Of a stretch of 64,000 bases of DNA, positions 8,912 through 17,709 are shown one piece after another. The notes beneath the pieces were generated by a model. The model had not been told where the DNA came from. It saw only the letters and a list, made by a program, of their open reading frames with translations, and did not search any database. The DNA is from Ga0077555 sp046154645 (GTDB lineage Bacteria > Pseudomonadota > Alphaproteobacteria > Rhizobiales > Hyphomicrobiaceae), in contig JBJXDZ010000122.1 in the NCBI GenBank assembly GCA_046154645.1, forward strand, positions 149,710-213,709, read 5' to 3'. The position numbers were made by a program, and so were the translations under genes. The first letter of the stretch is position 1. Each line of letters starts with the position of its first letter.

Positions 8912-10068
8912 GTGAGCCGGCCCCAAAGAAGCGAGGCTTCCTCAGGAGCCTGTTTGGCGGACGTGGCGAGGATATCGCCGAGCCCGTGGCTCCGCCAGCG
9001 GTTGACGCTCCAGAAGCCGTTGACGCAACGGCTGAATTGGCTCCCCTTGAAGCGCCGGATACCGTCGACCCGATGGCATCTGTGCCGCGTCCCGGCCTCG
9101 CACCGGCAGCGCTCGCGGCTAACGCAGCGCCCGAGCCTTCCGAGCCAACTGTTAAAAAAGGCTGGTTTCAGCGACTCAAGGACGGCCTGACCAAGACGTC
9201 GTCCAAGCTCTCGGACGGCATCACCGGGCTGTTCACCAAACGGAAGCTCGACGCTGATACCCTCGATGAACTCGAGGATCTTCTGATCCAAGCGGATCTC
9301 GGTGTCGATACGGCTATGCGCATCACCACGGCCCTGGCGAAAGGGCGCTATGAAAAGGGGATATCCCCGGAGGACGTCAAGGCGGTGCTCGCGGGCGAGG
9401 TGGAGCGCGTGCTGGCGCCTGTCGCCAAGCCGTTGATTATCGATGGGACGCACAAGCCACACATCATCCTGGTGGTCGGCGTCAATGGCACCGGAAAGAC
9501 CACGACCATCGGCAAGCTGGCGCAGCAGTTCGCACGCGGCGACAAGAAAGTCATGATGGCTGCTGGCGACACATTCCGGGCGGCAGCGATCGATCAGCTG
9601 AAAATCTGGGGTGAGCGCACCGGGGCGACGGTTCTGGCGCGGGCCGAAGGCTCGGACGCCTCAGGTCTCGCGTTCGACGCCGTCAAGGACGCCCAGGCCG
9701 GTGGCTATGATGTGGTCCTGGTCGATACCGCGGGCCGGCTGCAGAACAAGCAGGCACTTATGGAGGAATTGGAGAAAGTCATTCGCGTTATGCGCAAAGT
9801 GGATCCCACAGCGCCGCACGATGTTCTCCTCGTTCTCGACGCAACGACCGGGCAGAATGCCCTCTCACAGGTCGAGGTTTTTCAGGATAGGGCCGGTGTA
9901 ACGGGCCTCGTCATGACAAAGCTCGACGGAACGGCGCGCGGCGGCATCCTGGTCGCGATTGCCGCCAAATTCGGACTTCCCGTGCATTTCATCGGTGTTG
10001 GTGAGGGTGTGGACGACTTGCAGCCCTTCAATGCCGATGAGTTTGCGCGAGCCATCGCTCTCAACTAG
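8908..10068 (+). CDS. ftsY: Signal recognition particle receptor FtsY
   Basis: FtsY docks the SRP-ribosome complex at the inner membrane. The first ~90 residues are the variable acidic/Ala-rich A domain. The N domain follows (DTLDELEDLLIQADLGVDTA), then the GTPase G domain with P-loop GVNGTGKTTTIGKLA, the DTFRAAAIDQL insertion, DTAGRLQNK and TKLDGTARGG. The 386-residue length is normal for Alphaproteobacteria. It follows mtaB with a four-base overlap and is followed after 59 bases by the first YciB gene. Confidence 0.97.
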   Translation: MSEPAPKKRGFLRSLFGGRGEDIAEPVAPPAVDAPEAVDATAELAPLEAPDTVDPMASVPRPGLAPAALAANAAPEPSEPTVKKGWFQRLKDGLTKTSSKLSDGITGLFTKRKLDADTLDELEDLLIQADLGVDTAMRITTALAKGRYEKGISPEDVKAVLAGEVERVLAPVAKPLIIDGTHKPHIILVVGVNGTGKTTTIGKLAQQFARGDKKVMMAAGDTFRAAAIDQLKIWGERTGATVLARAEGSDASGLAFDAVKDAQAGGYDVVLVDTAGRLQNKQALMEELEKVIRVMRKVDPTAPHDVLLVLDATTGQNALSQVEVFQDRAGVTGLVMTKLDGTARGGILVAIAAKFGLPVHFIGVGEGVDDLQPFNADEFARAIALN

Positions 10069-10127
10069 ACTGAACCACAACAAGAAACCGGCATTTGCAA
10101 AACTCCGGCACGAGAAGGGACAAGCCC

Positions 10128-10784
10128 GTGACGACGACGAGTGGGACCAAGCACTGGTATCCGTTCAATAGCGAGCAGACTGTCAACATCATCGGCGAGA
10201 TCGGGCCGCTGGTGATTTTCTTCATCGTCAACGGCGTGGCCGGTGTCGAAGCCGGTACGTGGTCGTTGATCATCTCGACTGTCCTGTCTCTCCTGCTGTC
10301 CCTGTTGGTGCTAGGTCGCCCGCCCATCATGCCGTTCATTGCCGGCGCCGTGAGCATCACCTTCGGCTTTCTGGCGCTCTATACGGGCGACACCATGTGG
10401 GTGCAGCTCAAGGTTACGATTTTCAACACGCTGGTTGCGATCATGCTCTGGGTCGGCTTGCAAACGAACCGCAACTTCTTCTACTTCGTGTTCGGCAAGA
10501 CGTTCCACTACACGCCCGTCGGTTGGCACAAGATGACCCGCAACGTGGCTTGGTTCTTCCTGTTCACGGCCATTATCAACGAGGTCGTGCGCCTCGCCTT
10601 TGATGGCGTGGAAATCGAGGCCATGGACCGGGTTCTCACCGGCATCGACATCTGGGTTCTCTTCAAGCTGTTCATCATCATGCCCCTGACGGCCGTCTTC
10701 TTCTGGTGGCAAGTACGTGTACTCCAGCAGTATCGACTGCCCGACCCGGTCACTGCCGCCGTTGGTTCCACCAGAGCGCCTTGA
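10128..10784 (+). CDS. YciB/septation protein A family membrane protein (divergent paralogue)
   Basis: The 218-residue product has five or so hydrophobic helices (IIGEIGPLVIFFIVNGVAG, LIISTVLSLLLSLLVLG) in the arrangement of YciB/IspZ inner-membrane proteins. Its central section (VQLKVTIFNTLVAIMLWVG) departs from the canonical FIKMKPTIINLLFAAVL seen in the next gene. The GTG at 10128 is chosen because GAAGGGA precedes it; an upstream TTG in frame lacks such a site. The family is linked to cell-envelope integrity and septation. The tandem arrangement suggests duplication followed by divergence. Confidence 0.8.
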   Translation: MTTTSGTKHWYPFNSEQTVNIIGEIGPLVIFFIVNGVAGVEAGTWSLIISTVLSLLLSLLVLGRPPIMPFIAGAVSITFGFLALYTGDTMWVQLKVTIFNTLVAIMLWVGLQTNRNFFYFVFGKTFHYTPVGWHKMTRNVAWFFLFTAIINEVVRLAFDGVEIEAMDRVLTGIDIWVLFKLFIIMPLTAVFFWWQVRVLQQYRLPDPVTAAVGSTRAP

Positions 10785-10890
10785 GCGAAGCCCGTCTTCG
10801 TGTGCTGATGCCACGCTTTGCAGCTGCGCCATCGTGGTCGGCGTTGCCTGCGGCGACAACGGCCGTGGTCAGGCCGAGGGAATACTCCCA

Positions 10891-11508
10891 ATGAGCGACA
10901 ACAAGCCGGTCAACGACAGCAAGGCGGCAACCGCCAATGCGGAGGTCAGTCCGCAACAATTGCAGAAGATGGCGCTGGATCTGGGACCAGTGCTGATCTT
11001 CTTCGTCACCTATTTCGTAGCCGGCATCTATTGGGCAACCGGACTGATCATGGTGGCGACAGTCATCTCGATGATCATGTCGCGACTCCTGCTCGGCCAC
11101 ATCTCCGTAACGCTGCTGATGACGACCGCCCTCGTGGTCGGCTTTGGCGGCCTCACGCTCTGGTTCAACGACCCAAGCTTCATCAAGATGAAGCCGACCA
11201 TCATCAATCTTCTGTTCGCGGCCGTTTTATTCGGGGGCGTTCTTTTTGGACGACCGCTGCTGCGCTATCTGCTCGGCGAAGTCGTCAATCTCACCGAGCA
11301 GGGTTGGCGACTACTGTCGATCCGCTACGGGCTGTTCTTTCTCGCCATGGCAGGCATGAACGAGGTCGTCTGGCGGAATTTCAGCGAAGCCTTCTGGGTC
11401 AATTTCAAGTTCTTCGGTTTCCCTGTGATGACCATTGCCTTCTTCGTCGCGCAGCAAGCATTGCTGACTGCCCACAAGCAAGATTCGGCGAAAACCGAAG
11501 ACAACTAA
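10891..11508 (+). CDS. yciB: Septation protein A / YciB (canonical copy)
   Basis: This 205-residue inner-membrane protein matches the canonical YciB/IspZ pattern: LDLGPVLIFFVTYFVAGIYW, then FIKMKPTIINLLFAAVLFG, EQGWRLLSIRYGLFFLAMAG and NEVVWRNFSEAFWVNFKFFG. The ATG at 10891 follows a GAGGG ribosome site. YciB proteins affect septation and envelope synthesis, and the ftsY-yciB order is common in Alphaproteobacteria. About 105 bases separate it from the preceding paralogue, with no obvious terminator between them. Confidence 0.9.
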   Translation: MSDNKPVNDSKAATANAEVSPQQLQKMALDLGPVLIFFVTYFVAGIYWATGLIMVATVISMIMSRLLLGHISVTLLMTTALVVGFGGLTLWFNDPSFIKMKPTIINLLFAAVLFGGVLFGRPLLRYLLGEVVNLTEQGWRLLSIRYGLFFLAMAGMNEVVWRNFSEAFWVNFKFFGFPVMTIAFFVAQQALLTAHKQDSAKTEDN

Positions 11509-11677
11509 ATCAGCCTCAAGATTTACCGCTGTCAGGTGTAGTTTGGGTCGCGGCTTCCACGCTGGACTGCAACAACTATGGAAAAAGTGCTTGGAAGTAC
11601 GAGGCACTAGACGTTATTTTCATTGTAATGTAGCATGTGTTTCTCTAGTCGACGGTAGAGTGTGCGTCAGGTCCCAC

Positions 11678-12208
11678 ATGTCTCTTTCCTCACCTCCAGC
11701 CGAAATCAAAAAAATGTCTAGCAAGAAATTAGACCCGACCAAACGGGACTCGATCGCCGGGCGGCTCGAGAGGTCACCCATCCATCTGCTGCACCGTGCC
11801 GGGCAATGCGCCGGGGACATCTTTGCTGCAGAAATGGGCGAGAATGACCTGACCCCCCGTCAATATGCCGTGCTCGTCGCGGTGTCCTTGAACGAAGGGC
11901 TCAGTCAGACCGACCTCGTCGAATTGACGGGCGTCGATCGTTCGACATTGGCTGATATCGTGCGGCGCATGCTCAAGAAGGGCCTACTGCAGCGCCGGCG
12001 TACTAAAGAGGATGCGCGCGCCTACGCGGTCAAATTGACGGAGGAGGGCTGGCGTGTGCTGCGCGGCTCGGAACCCGTCGTCAAGCGCGTCGACGATCGT
12101 TTGCTGGCAGTTCTCCCTGGCAAGCAGCGCGAGCAGTTTCTCAATGATCTGGCCACGATCATCAGAGCACTCGATAATCCGCAACAGGCGACACGCCGCG
12201 GCGGTTGA
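11678..12208 (+). CDS. MarR family transcriptional regulator
   Basis: This 176-residue winged-helix regulator has the MarR arrangement: helix LTPRQYAVLVAVSLNEGLSQ, recognition region TDLVELTGVDRSTLADIVRR, and the wing KGLLQRRRTKEDARAYAVKL. The DxRxxxVxLT-type wing is diagnostic. The start at 11678 is a choice among in-frame Met codons, and a start at 11714 is also possible; neither has a strong ribosome site. No adjacent divergent target gene is present, so its regulon cannot be guessed. Confidence 0.88.
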   Translation: MSLSSPPAEIKKMSSKKLDPTKRDSIAGRLERSPIHLLHRAGQCAGDIFAAEMGENDLTPRQYAVLVAVSLNEGLSQTDLVELTGVDRSTLADIVRRMLKKGLLQRRRTKEDARAYAVKLTEEGWRVLRGSEPVVKRVDDRLLAVLPGKQREQFLNDLATIIRALDNPQQATRRGG

Positions 12209-12234
12209 TTCCCGGCGTTGTATTGTCTCCTGCA

Positions 12235-12846
12235 TCATGACGTCGTCGGTGCTGGCGTGGGCAGACCGCGCGTAATGACATCGACCATGAAGCGGACCTG
12301 TGGCTCCAACTCCGCCCGCGCGATGCCTCCCAGGCGATCATCCAGAGCCAGGGACACGATCCCGTGGATGGCGCCAAAGAGCGCCCGGGCCTGAGTGCCA
12401 CGCGTGCCTGCGTCTACACTCCGCCCGGCGATGACGCCCTCGATGACCGCAATCAGGCGGAGTTGATCGTCCACATAAGCCTGCGGAACGGGGTTGCCGG
12501 CAGCGCGGCGATGTTTGAACACCGCGTCCCAGGCCCGGCGATTGTTCACGGCGAAGCGGACATAGCTGAGGGCCAACGCGAGCAAGCGTGCGCGCACATC
12601 ACCGTCCTTGGCGTCCCCAAGGGCAGTGCTCAACTGCTCCCCCAATCTGCCAAGAGTCCGCCCGTTCACCGCTGATATCAGGCCGTCGATATCGCCGAAG
12701 ACATTGTAGAGGCTGCCGACGGCACAATCCGCCTCTTTGGCGATTCGGCGCGCTTGCAGCGCGTCGAGCCCCTCCGCTTCCACCAGCCTGGTTGCAATGA
12801 CCAACACCTCATCGCGCAGTCGCTCCCGATAAGTTGGATCAGTCAT
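12235..12846 (-). CDS. TetR family transcriptional regulator
   Basis: The N-terminal 50 residues form the TetR helix-turn-helix (EGLDALQARRIAKEADCAVG followed by SLYNVFGDIDGLI). The C-terminal ligand domain contains FAVNNRRAWDAVFKHRR and GAIHGIVSLALDDRLGG, as in the TetR_C_33-like group. The ATG at 12846 has GGAG upstream. The gene diverges from pspA, and three copies of a 13-bp palindrome lie in the shared promoter region, so it probably represses itself and the pspA-yiaAB pair. The ligand is unknown. Confidence 0.9.
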   Translation of the reverse strand: MTDPTYRERLRDEVLVIATRLVEAEGLDALQARRIAKEADCAVGSLYNVFGDIDGLISAVNGRTLGRLGEQLSTALGDAKDGDVRARLLALALSYVRFAVNNRRAWDAVFKHRRAAGNPVPQAYVDDQLRLIAVIEGVIAGRSVDAGTRGTQARALFGAIHGIVSLALDDRLGGIARAELEPQVRFMVDVITRGLPTPAPTTS

Positions 12847-12926
12847 GGGTTGGGCTCCATTCGACAATACGCCGGCCTTGGCAACACGTTTCCACCGACA
12901 TTAATTAACCTAGATTCGCGGAAACA

Positions 12927-12939
12927 TGAACTGAGTTCA
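12927..12939. promoter_or_regulatory. Operator copy 1 (TGAACTGAGTTCA)
   Basis: First of three copies of a 13-bp near-palindrome between the divergent TetR gene and pspA. It lies upstream of the predicted pspA -35 element and nearest the tetR gene. The size and symmetry suit a TetR dimer site. Confidence 0.75.
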
Positions 12940-12948
12940 CATTCAGTC

Positions 12949-12977
12949 TTGAACTCAGTTCACGGCGGCGCTATAAC
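12949..12977 (+). promoter_or_regulatory. Predicted sigma-70 promoter for pspA
   Basis: A TTGAAC -35 element (12949-12954) and a TATAAC -10 element (12972-12977) are separated by exactly 17 bases. The -35 element lies inside operator copy 2, and copy 3 sits just after the -10. Binding at these sites would therefore block RNA polymerase. Confidence 0.65.
12950..12962. promoter_or_regulatory. Operator copy 2 (TGAACTCAGTTCA)
   Basis: Second copy of the 13-bp site, identical to the reverse complement of copy 1. Its centre is 23 bases from copy 1. It overlaps the predicted -35 element of the rightward promoter. Confidence 0.75.
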
Positions 12978-12985
12978 TGCCTTTA

Positions 12986-12998
12986 TGAACTGAGTTCA
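12986..12998. promoter_or_regulatory. Operator copy 3 (TGAACTGAGTTCA)
   Basis: Third copy, identical to copy 1, beginning nine bases after the predicted -10 element and so near the transcription start. Its centre is 36 bases from copy 2. Confidence 0.75.
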
Positions 12999-13143
12999 CT
13001 GGTTTCTGTCGCAGAACGTACCGCCTCCCATTCACTGCTCTCTGCTGCGGCACCCCGTGCGCGCTCAGTTCTGCCCACACCGATGCCAGGGGCCAGACCC
13101 ACGTGGCATCCCTTGAAACTGAGACATCTAGTTGGAGTCCCCC

Positions 13144-13857
13144 ATGTTCAAAATGCTGACGACACTGGTCAGAGGTGCTGCTGCGGAGGCTGAACAGGCC
13201 GTATTCGACGCCAATGCACTGCGCATTCTCGAGCAGCAGTTACGCGATGCGGCCGGCGCGCTGGAGCACTCGAAGAAGGAGTTGGCCTGCGCCATGGCCC
13301 ACCGGGCCTCCGAAGCCCGCGCGGTGGAGGCCCTCAATCAGCGCATCGCCGAGTTGGAGCATGCTGCCGGCGACGCGTTGACGGGTGGCCGCGAGGATCT
13401 GGCCCGCGAGGCCGCCACCGTCATTGCCGCGACCGAGGATGAGCGCACGGAGCGAACCGCTTCGATGAAGCGCTTCGACGTCGATATCGCGCGCCTGCGG
13501 CAACTTTCCGAGGACGGCCGCAAACGCCTCGTGGATCTACGCCGCGGTCTTGAGATCGCCCGCGCTCAGGAAGCCTTGCGACGCGCCGGAGCCAATGGAC
13601 GCCGTGCCCTGGCCACTGGAACAGGTTCCCTGCGCGAGGCCGAAGCGACGCTCGCCAAAATTCGCGAAGGCCACATGAAATCAGAGGACTTTGCCGAAGC
13701 CTGTGAAGCGCTCGATGCCGAAGCCTCAGGCAAGGTGCTGGATGACCGGCTCGCGGCCGCCGGCTTCGGTCCAAGCCTCAAGACCAAACCCGATGACGTT
13801 CTCGCGCGCCTCCGCCAGCGGACTGCCACCAAGCCTACACAGCCCGAGACCAAGTGA
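13144..13857 (+). CDS. pspA: PspA/IM30 family protein
   Basis: The 237-residue product is almost wholly coiled coil, as in PspA, which binds and protects the inner membrane under stress. The N-terminus MFKMLTTLVRGAAAEAEQA is an amphipathic helix. Long heptad stretches follow (residues about 20-200), ending FAEACEALDAEASGKVLDDR and a short tail. The ATG at 13144 follows GGAG. It lies directly downstream of the triple operator and is followed by the YiaAB gene, an arrangement that suggests an inducible envelope-stress pair. Confidence 0.85.
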   Translation: MFKMLTTLVRGAAAEAEQAVFDANALRILEQQLRDAAGALEHSKKELACAMAHRASEARAVEALNQRIAELEHAAGDALTGGREDLAREAATVIAATEDERTERTASMKRFDVDIARLRQLSEDGRKRLVDLRRGLEIARAQEALRRAGANGRRALATGTGSLREAEATLAKIREGHMKSEDFAEACEALDAEASGKVLDDRLAAAGFGPSLKTKPDDVLARLRQRTATKPTQPETK

Positions 13858-13961
13858 GCGCCATGGAACCGGAACGCATCAGACGATTTGCGCGCACCAC
13901 GACGCCCATCAACACAACCTCAGTCGAAGTCGAGCCTCAACCCGCAGCCAGGAGTTTTCCC

Positions 13962-14252
13962 ATGAGCAGTCTTCCCGTCAATCCAGCCGCCAGCGCCAAC
14001 ACCGGTGGTTGGATCACCTTCACCTACGCCCAGTTCGGCGTCGCCATCTTCATGACGGCGCTCGGCATCTGGGCCATGCCGGTCGAGCTGATCGCCAAAG
14101 GCTACATGATGATGTCGAGCGTATTGTTGATCGGCTCCACGTTCACGCTCGCCAAGACCGTTCGCGATGAGCACGAGGCCAAACGCTTCGCATCGCGCAT
14201 CGAGGAGGCACGCACGGAGAAACTGTTGATGGAGGTTGGCCGCGGCGGTTAA
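13962..14252 (+). CDS. YiaA/YiaB two-helix domain inner-membrane protein
   Basis: This 96-residue protein contains the yiaA/B two-helix domain: GWITFTYAQFGVAIFMTALG, then a short loop and the second helix AKGYMMMSSVLLIGSTFTLA, ending in a charged cytoplasmic tail. The ATG at 13962 has AGGAG at ideal distance; a GTG at 13854 overlapping the pspA stop would add 36 residues without a domain. PspA and YiaAB genes are often adjacent, and both are probably controlled by the neighbouring TetR regulator. Confidence 0.82.
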   Translation: MSSLPVNPAASANTGGWITFTYAQFGVAIFMTALGIWAMPVELIAKGYMMMSSVLLIGSTFTLAKTVRDEHEAKRFASRIEEARTEKLLMEVGRGG

Positions 14253-14272
14253 TCGAAGGCGATCCGCGGAGA

Positions 14273-14301
14273 CAGGCTCGGGGCCGCCAGCCCCGGGCCT
14301 G
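14273..14301. terminator. Hairpin between convergent yiaAB and kinase genes
   Basis: A 12-bp stem with 5-base loop (CAGGCTCGGGGC / GCCCCGGGCCTG, one G-T pair) sits between two convergent stops. It has no clear T run, so it may act as a weak bidirectional terminator or an mRNA 3'-end structure. Confidence 0.45.
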
Positions 14302-14343
14302 TTGCCGTGGCCCGGTCGTTGGCACCAACTGGCATCAAGGGGA

Positions 14344-16653
14344 TCACGTTCCCGGACGCGGCACGCTGGCGTCCCAGAGGCGCACGAGTCCATCGTTACC
14401 GGCGGCGGCCACGCGCCGCCCATCCGGCGAAAAGACGATTGCGCGTAGCCCGCCCGTATGGCTCTGCAGCGAGCGCAGGATGCGGCCGCGCTTGACGTCC
14501 CAAAGGCGGACGATGCCGTCTTCGCCAACGGACGCCAACAATTCGCCGTCCGGCGAGAACGCCAGCGCCGTGATGCGGCCGATCGCAACGCGCATCTTGA
14601 AGTGCGTGCGGCTCGATTGCGTCGAACTGATCCGGATCTCGCCATCGGCACTGGCCGACGCCAGCTTGCGACCATCAACGGTCATGGCCAAGGCATCGAT
14701 GGCTTCGTTATGGCCCTTGTAGACGCGGGTCAGCGTCGGTCCGGACATGGCCCACAGGCGGATCGTCTTGTCGGCGCCTGCACTCGCCAAATGGCCGCCA
14801 CGGCCGGAATAGCCGAGCCCCTGCACAGCGCCGTCATGACCGTCGAGCACGTGCACCGGAGCCGCCGGGGCCTTCGCATCCCACAGCGCGACGACGCCGT
14901 CGCTGGCTGCGGCCGCAATCTTGTTGCCGTCGCCCATGAAGGTTGCCGCCAGAACGCCGGCGCCATTACGTTTGAAACTGGTAACCTTCTGGCCGCTGTC
15001 GAGATCCCACACGACGACGCTGCCATCTCGATGCCCAGTGACTGCGCGCCGCCCCTCAACGGCGAGGCTTGCGGCCGCGCCGTTATCCAACTCGATGGTG
15101 GTCAGAGTCACCCGTGTCGCGGCATTCCACACCCGCAACCGGGCGTCTTCGGCCGCGGTGACGATCTGGCGGCCATCTGCCGAAAATGCCACGCTGGTAA
15201 TGGTGCCGCGATGGCCTTTGAGCTGGCCGATCGGCACCGTTTCCCCGCTTTGGCTCAGCACCGTCGTCTCGCCCTTAATTTCAACCTTCGTTGGCGCGGG
15301 CGAACGATCCTGCAGCGAGACCGCGACTGCGGCGATGCCGAGGCCAAGGGCCAACTTCGCCGCCAGACCGCGCCAGCGGGTACGGCTGCCGAAGCGGATC
15401 GCCCGTGGAGGCGCCCGCCGCTCTGGCACCGGGGTTGGCGGCGGCGTTACGACAACAGCTCGTGGGGGTGGAGGTGGTGCGGCATGCGGCGCCGGTGCCG
15501 CACGCGGCGGCGCGACTGGCACTGGCGTGGCGGCCGCCTCGCCCGCCCCCGACCCACCGCTCCAACCCTTCAGAAATTCAGCAATGAGCCCCGGTTGTCG
15601 CGCGGCCGGCTGCTGCATCTGGACGCGCGCGGCCTCCACCCGTGGCACTTGCACCGGTGGCAGTGGTGGCGGTGGCTCGGCTGGAATGACGATCGGTTCC
15701 GGCGGTGGTGGCGGTGCCGCTGGCTTCGCTGGCTGCAACGCCTCGGCCAGCATTTGGCGCGCGGTTGGACGTTTGGCGGCCGGCGCCATGAGCTCCGCCC
15801 GCCATTCAGCGACAGTGCGCGGCCGCTTGCCCGGCTCCAGGCGCAAAGCGTGATCAAGGGCTGTGAGAAAGCCCGGTCGATAGCTGCTCAGCGCCGCGTC
15901 GCGAGCCGGCACGTACTCGTCCAGGATCATCCGCGTCGGTGCATCGGGCGGACGCTTGCCAGTGATGGCCTGATAGAGCGTGGCGCCCAGCGAATAAATA
16001 TCAGTCCAAGGGCCTTGCTGGCGACCGTCGGTGCCGTACTGCTCGTAGGGGCTGTAGCCGGGCTTCACCAAAGCCGACACGGTCTTTGAGTGCTTCGCCA
16101 CTTCGGCGCGGGCAGAGCCGAAATCGATCAACACCGGCGAGCCGTCGCGGCGGATGATGATGTTGTCGGGAGCGATATCGCGATGCAGGAAATCGGCGGC
16201 GTGAATGACCTCCAGCGCGTCGAGCATGGGCGGCACGATGCGATCGAGCTCGGCCTGACGCGGCGCTCGACCAAGGGCCTTCAACCAGCCCTTGAGGCTG
16301 GATCCTTCCTCGAAATGCAAGGCGATGTAGCCGGTATTGCGGTCGCGGAAATAGCGGTACACGCGCACGATGTTGGGGTGGTTGAACTTGGCCAGGGTCT
16401 GCGCTTCGGCGAGGAAACGATCGAGGCCCCAGCTGTAGTCGGCAGCGCTTTCCTGTGAGCGCGGACAAACGTCGTCGGCGCCATTACGCGCTGCAAAGTC
16501 GACGGGAAAGTATTCCTTGATGGTGACACGACGCGCCAGCGGGATCTCGACAGCGAGATAGGTTATGCCAAAGCCACCCGCGCCGAGCGCCCGCTCGATG
16601 CGATAGTCGCCGACCAATTCAGTGCCTTCCGGCAGGGCGACCAGGTTTGTCAT
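14344..16653 (-). CDS. Transmembrane Ser/Thr protein kinase with C-terminal WD40 propeller
   Basis: This 769-residue protein has an N-terminal Hanks-type kinase: glycine loop GAGGFG (24-29), ATP lysine in VTIKEY (K46), catalytic loop HRDIAPDN (157-164), DFGSA (177-181) and SPYEQY (201-206). All key residues are intact, so it should be active. A Pro-rich linker (about 300-420) leads to a single membrane helix (about 430-447). Residues about 480-769 hold roughly seven WD40 repeats ending in xRLWD-type strands, expected outside the cytoplasm. The ATG at 16653 follows AAGGGAG. It faces FHA and PP2C genes, which suggests a kinase-phosphatase-reader set. Confidence 0.92.
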   Translation of the reverse strand: MTNLVALPEGTELVGDYRIERALGAGGFGITYLAVEIPLARRVTIKEYFPVDFAARNGADDVCPRSQESAADYSWGLDRFLAEAQTLAKFNHPNIVRVYRYFRDRNTGYIALHFEEGSSLKGWLKALGRAPRQAELDRIVPPMLDALEVIHAADFLHRDIAPDNIIIRRDGSPVLIDFGSARAEVAKHSKTVSALVKPGYSPYEQYGTDGRQQGPWTDIYSLGATLYQAITGKRPPDAPTRMILDEYVPARDAALSSYRPGFLTALDHALRLEPGKRPRTVAEWRAELMAPAAKRPTARQMLAEALQPAKPAAPPPPPEPIVIPAEPPPPLPPVQVPRVEAARVQMQQPAARQPGLIAEFLKGWSGGSGAGEAAATPVPVAPPRAAPAPHAAPPPPPRAVVVTPPPTPVPERRAPPRAIRFGSRTRWRGLAAKLALGLGIAAVAVSLQDRSPAPTKVEIKGETTVLSQSGETVPIGQLKGHRGTITSVAFSADGRQIVTAAEDARLRVWNAATRVTLTTIELDNGAAASLAVEGRRAVTGHRDGSVVVWDLDSGQKVTSFKRNGAGVLAATFMGDGNKIAAAASDGVVALWDAKAPAAPVHVLDGHDGAVQGLGYSGRGGHLASAGADKTIRLWAMSGPTLTRVYKGHNEAIDALAMTVDGRKLASASADGEIRISSTQSSRTHFKMRVAIGRITALAFSPDGELLASVGEDGIVRLWDVKRGRILRSLQSHTGGLRAIVFSPDGRRVAAAGNDGLVRLWDASVPRPGT

Positions 16654-16950
16654 GGCTCCCTTGGCGTCACGTTGGATCCCCAATCTGCGGCGGGGGAGCG
16701 GCGAGACTTGGCGCCGTGGTGACGCTGTGACAGCCGCGACGCGACGCGGTCCGGCTCCCCTGACCGGTTGGCGCGATCTCTCGCCAATATTGTGGCTAAA
16801 GCATGAGCCCGCGACGAAAGATCACCCGATCCTCCACATCTGGTCCACGTGCCGCGTCGTGCCTTGGCTCCGAGATGCAGAATGTCGCCATGCCGCCGCC
16901 ATGGTATCGCCGCCAAGTCACGAGAGTGTCGCGCAATCGGAGGATATTGA

Positions 16951-17649
16951 ATGGCGGTGCGGGTCGCAGTCGGGACCATGGTCGTGCTGGTTGCGATGAC
17001 CGCGACCGGCTTGATTGTGGGTGGCGCGGCGTGGCGATCCACCGTGGCCGAACATGGCTTGGCGCTCGCTGGTCACGTCAACGGCGCTGTGGTTGGCGCA
17101 TCCGCTGTCTTGACCGAGGCTATCGATCGCGCGCACATCCGCACGCCAGCGGCCGTCATGGTGCTTGCCTTCGGCTTGACTCTCCCTGTGGTGGGCCTGT
17201 TGCTGCTGATCCTGCGCTGGATCGGTTCTGTCGCCGGTGCGACGCCCCGGTTGGAGCGGACAGTCGCTGCAACGGTCGCACCCGATCGGGGTCCCGTATG
17301 GCTCGAAGTTGAGCGCCCGGCCCCACGGAACATCCCTCTCGCCGCCGAGATCCACCGCATCGGGCGTGATGCCGACAGCGAGATCACGGTGGTCGGCACG
17401 GATATCGCAGAAACCCACGCTCTCATTCGGCGCACACCCGAGCAAGAGTTTCACCTGATCGACGTCAGTGGCGCGCCAAATGCACTCATCGAGATCAACG
17501 GCGAACGGCGATGGCGGGCCGCGCTGCGCGACGGCGACAGGATCGCGGTCGGCAGCACGGTGGCCGTGTTTCATCACGGAGTTTCGAATCCCAGGCCGCC
17601 GTCCCGGCACACCCCGCGAATGCAGCCGGAGCTGCGCACGCACCCCTGA
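16951..17649 (+). CDS. Membrane protein with C-terminal FHA domain
   Basis: Two hydrophobic helices (about residues 5-28 and 68-92) precede a cytoplasmic-type FHA domain at about residues 117-210. That domain shows HRIGRDADSEITVVG, then ETHALI where canonical FHA domains have SRxH, and ALIEINGE. FHA domains read phosphothreonine, so this may be a membrane reader for the divergent kinase. The serine and arginine of the binding loop are not conserved, although the histidine is kept. The start follows GGAGG at good spacing. Confidence 0.82.
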   Translation: MAVRVAVGTMVVLVAMTATGLIVGGAAWRSTVAEHGLALAGHVNGAVVGASAVLTEAIDRAHIRTPAAVMVLAFGLTLPVVGLLLLILRWIGSVAGATPRLERTVAATVAPDRGPVWLEVERPAPRNIPLAAEIHRIGRDADSEITVVGTDIAETHALIRRTPEQEFHLIDVSGAPNALIEINGERRWRAALRDGDRIAVGSTVAVFHHGVSNPRPPSRHTPRMQPELRTHP

Positions 17650-17709
17650 TTCGACAAGCATGTAGAACCCGAGCCACTCTCATCCTAGCAACTGCCACAG
17701 GAGGCCACC

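Noticed and set aside
14458..16089. 543-codon open frame on the plus strand
   Set aside because: It lies antisense to the kinase-WD40 gene, with Arg/Trp-rich low-complexity sequence and no ribosome site.
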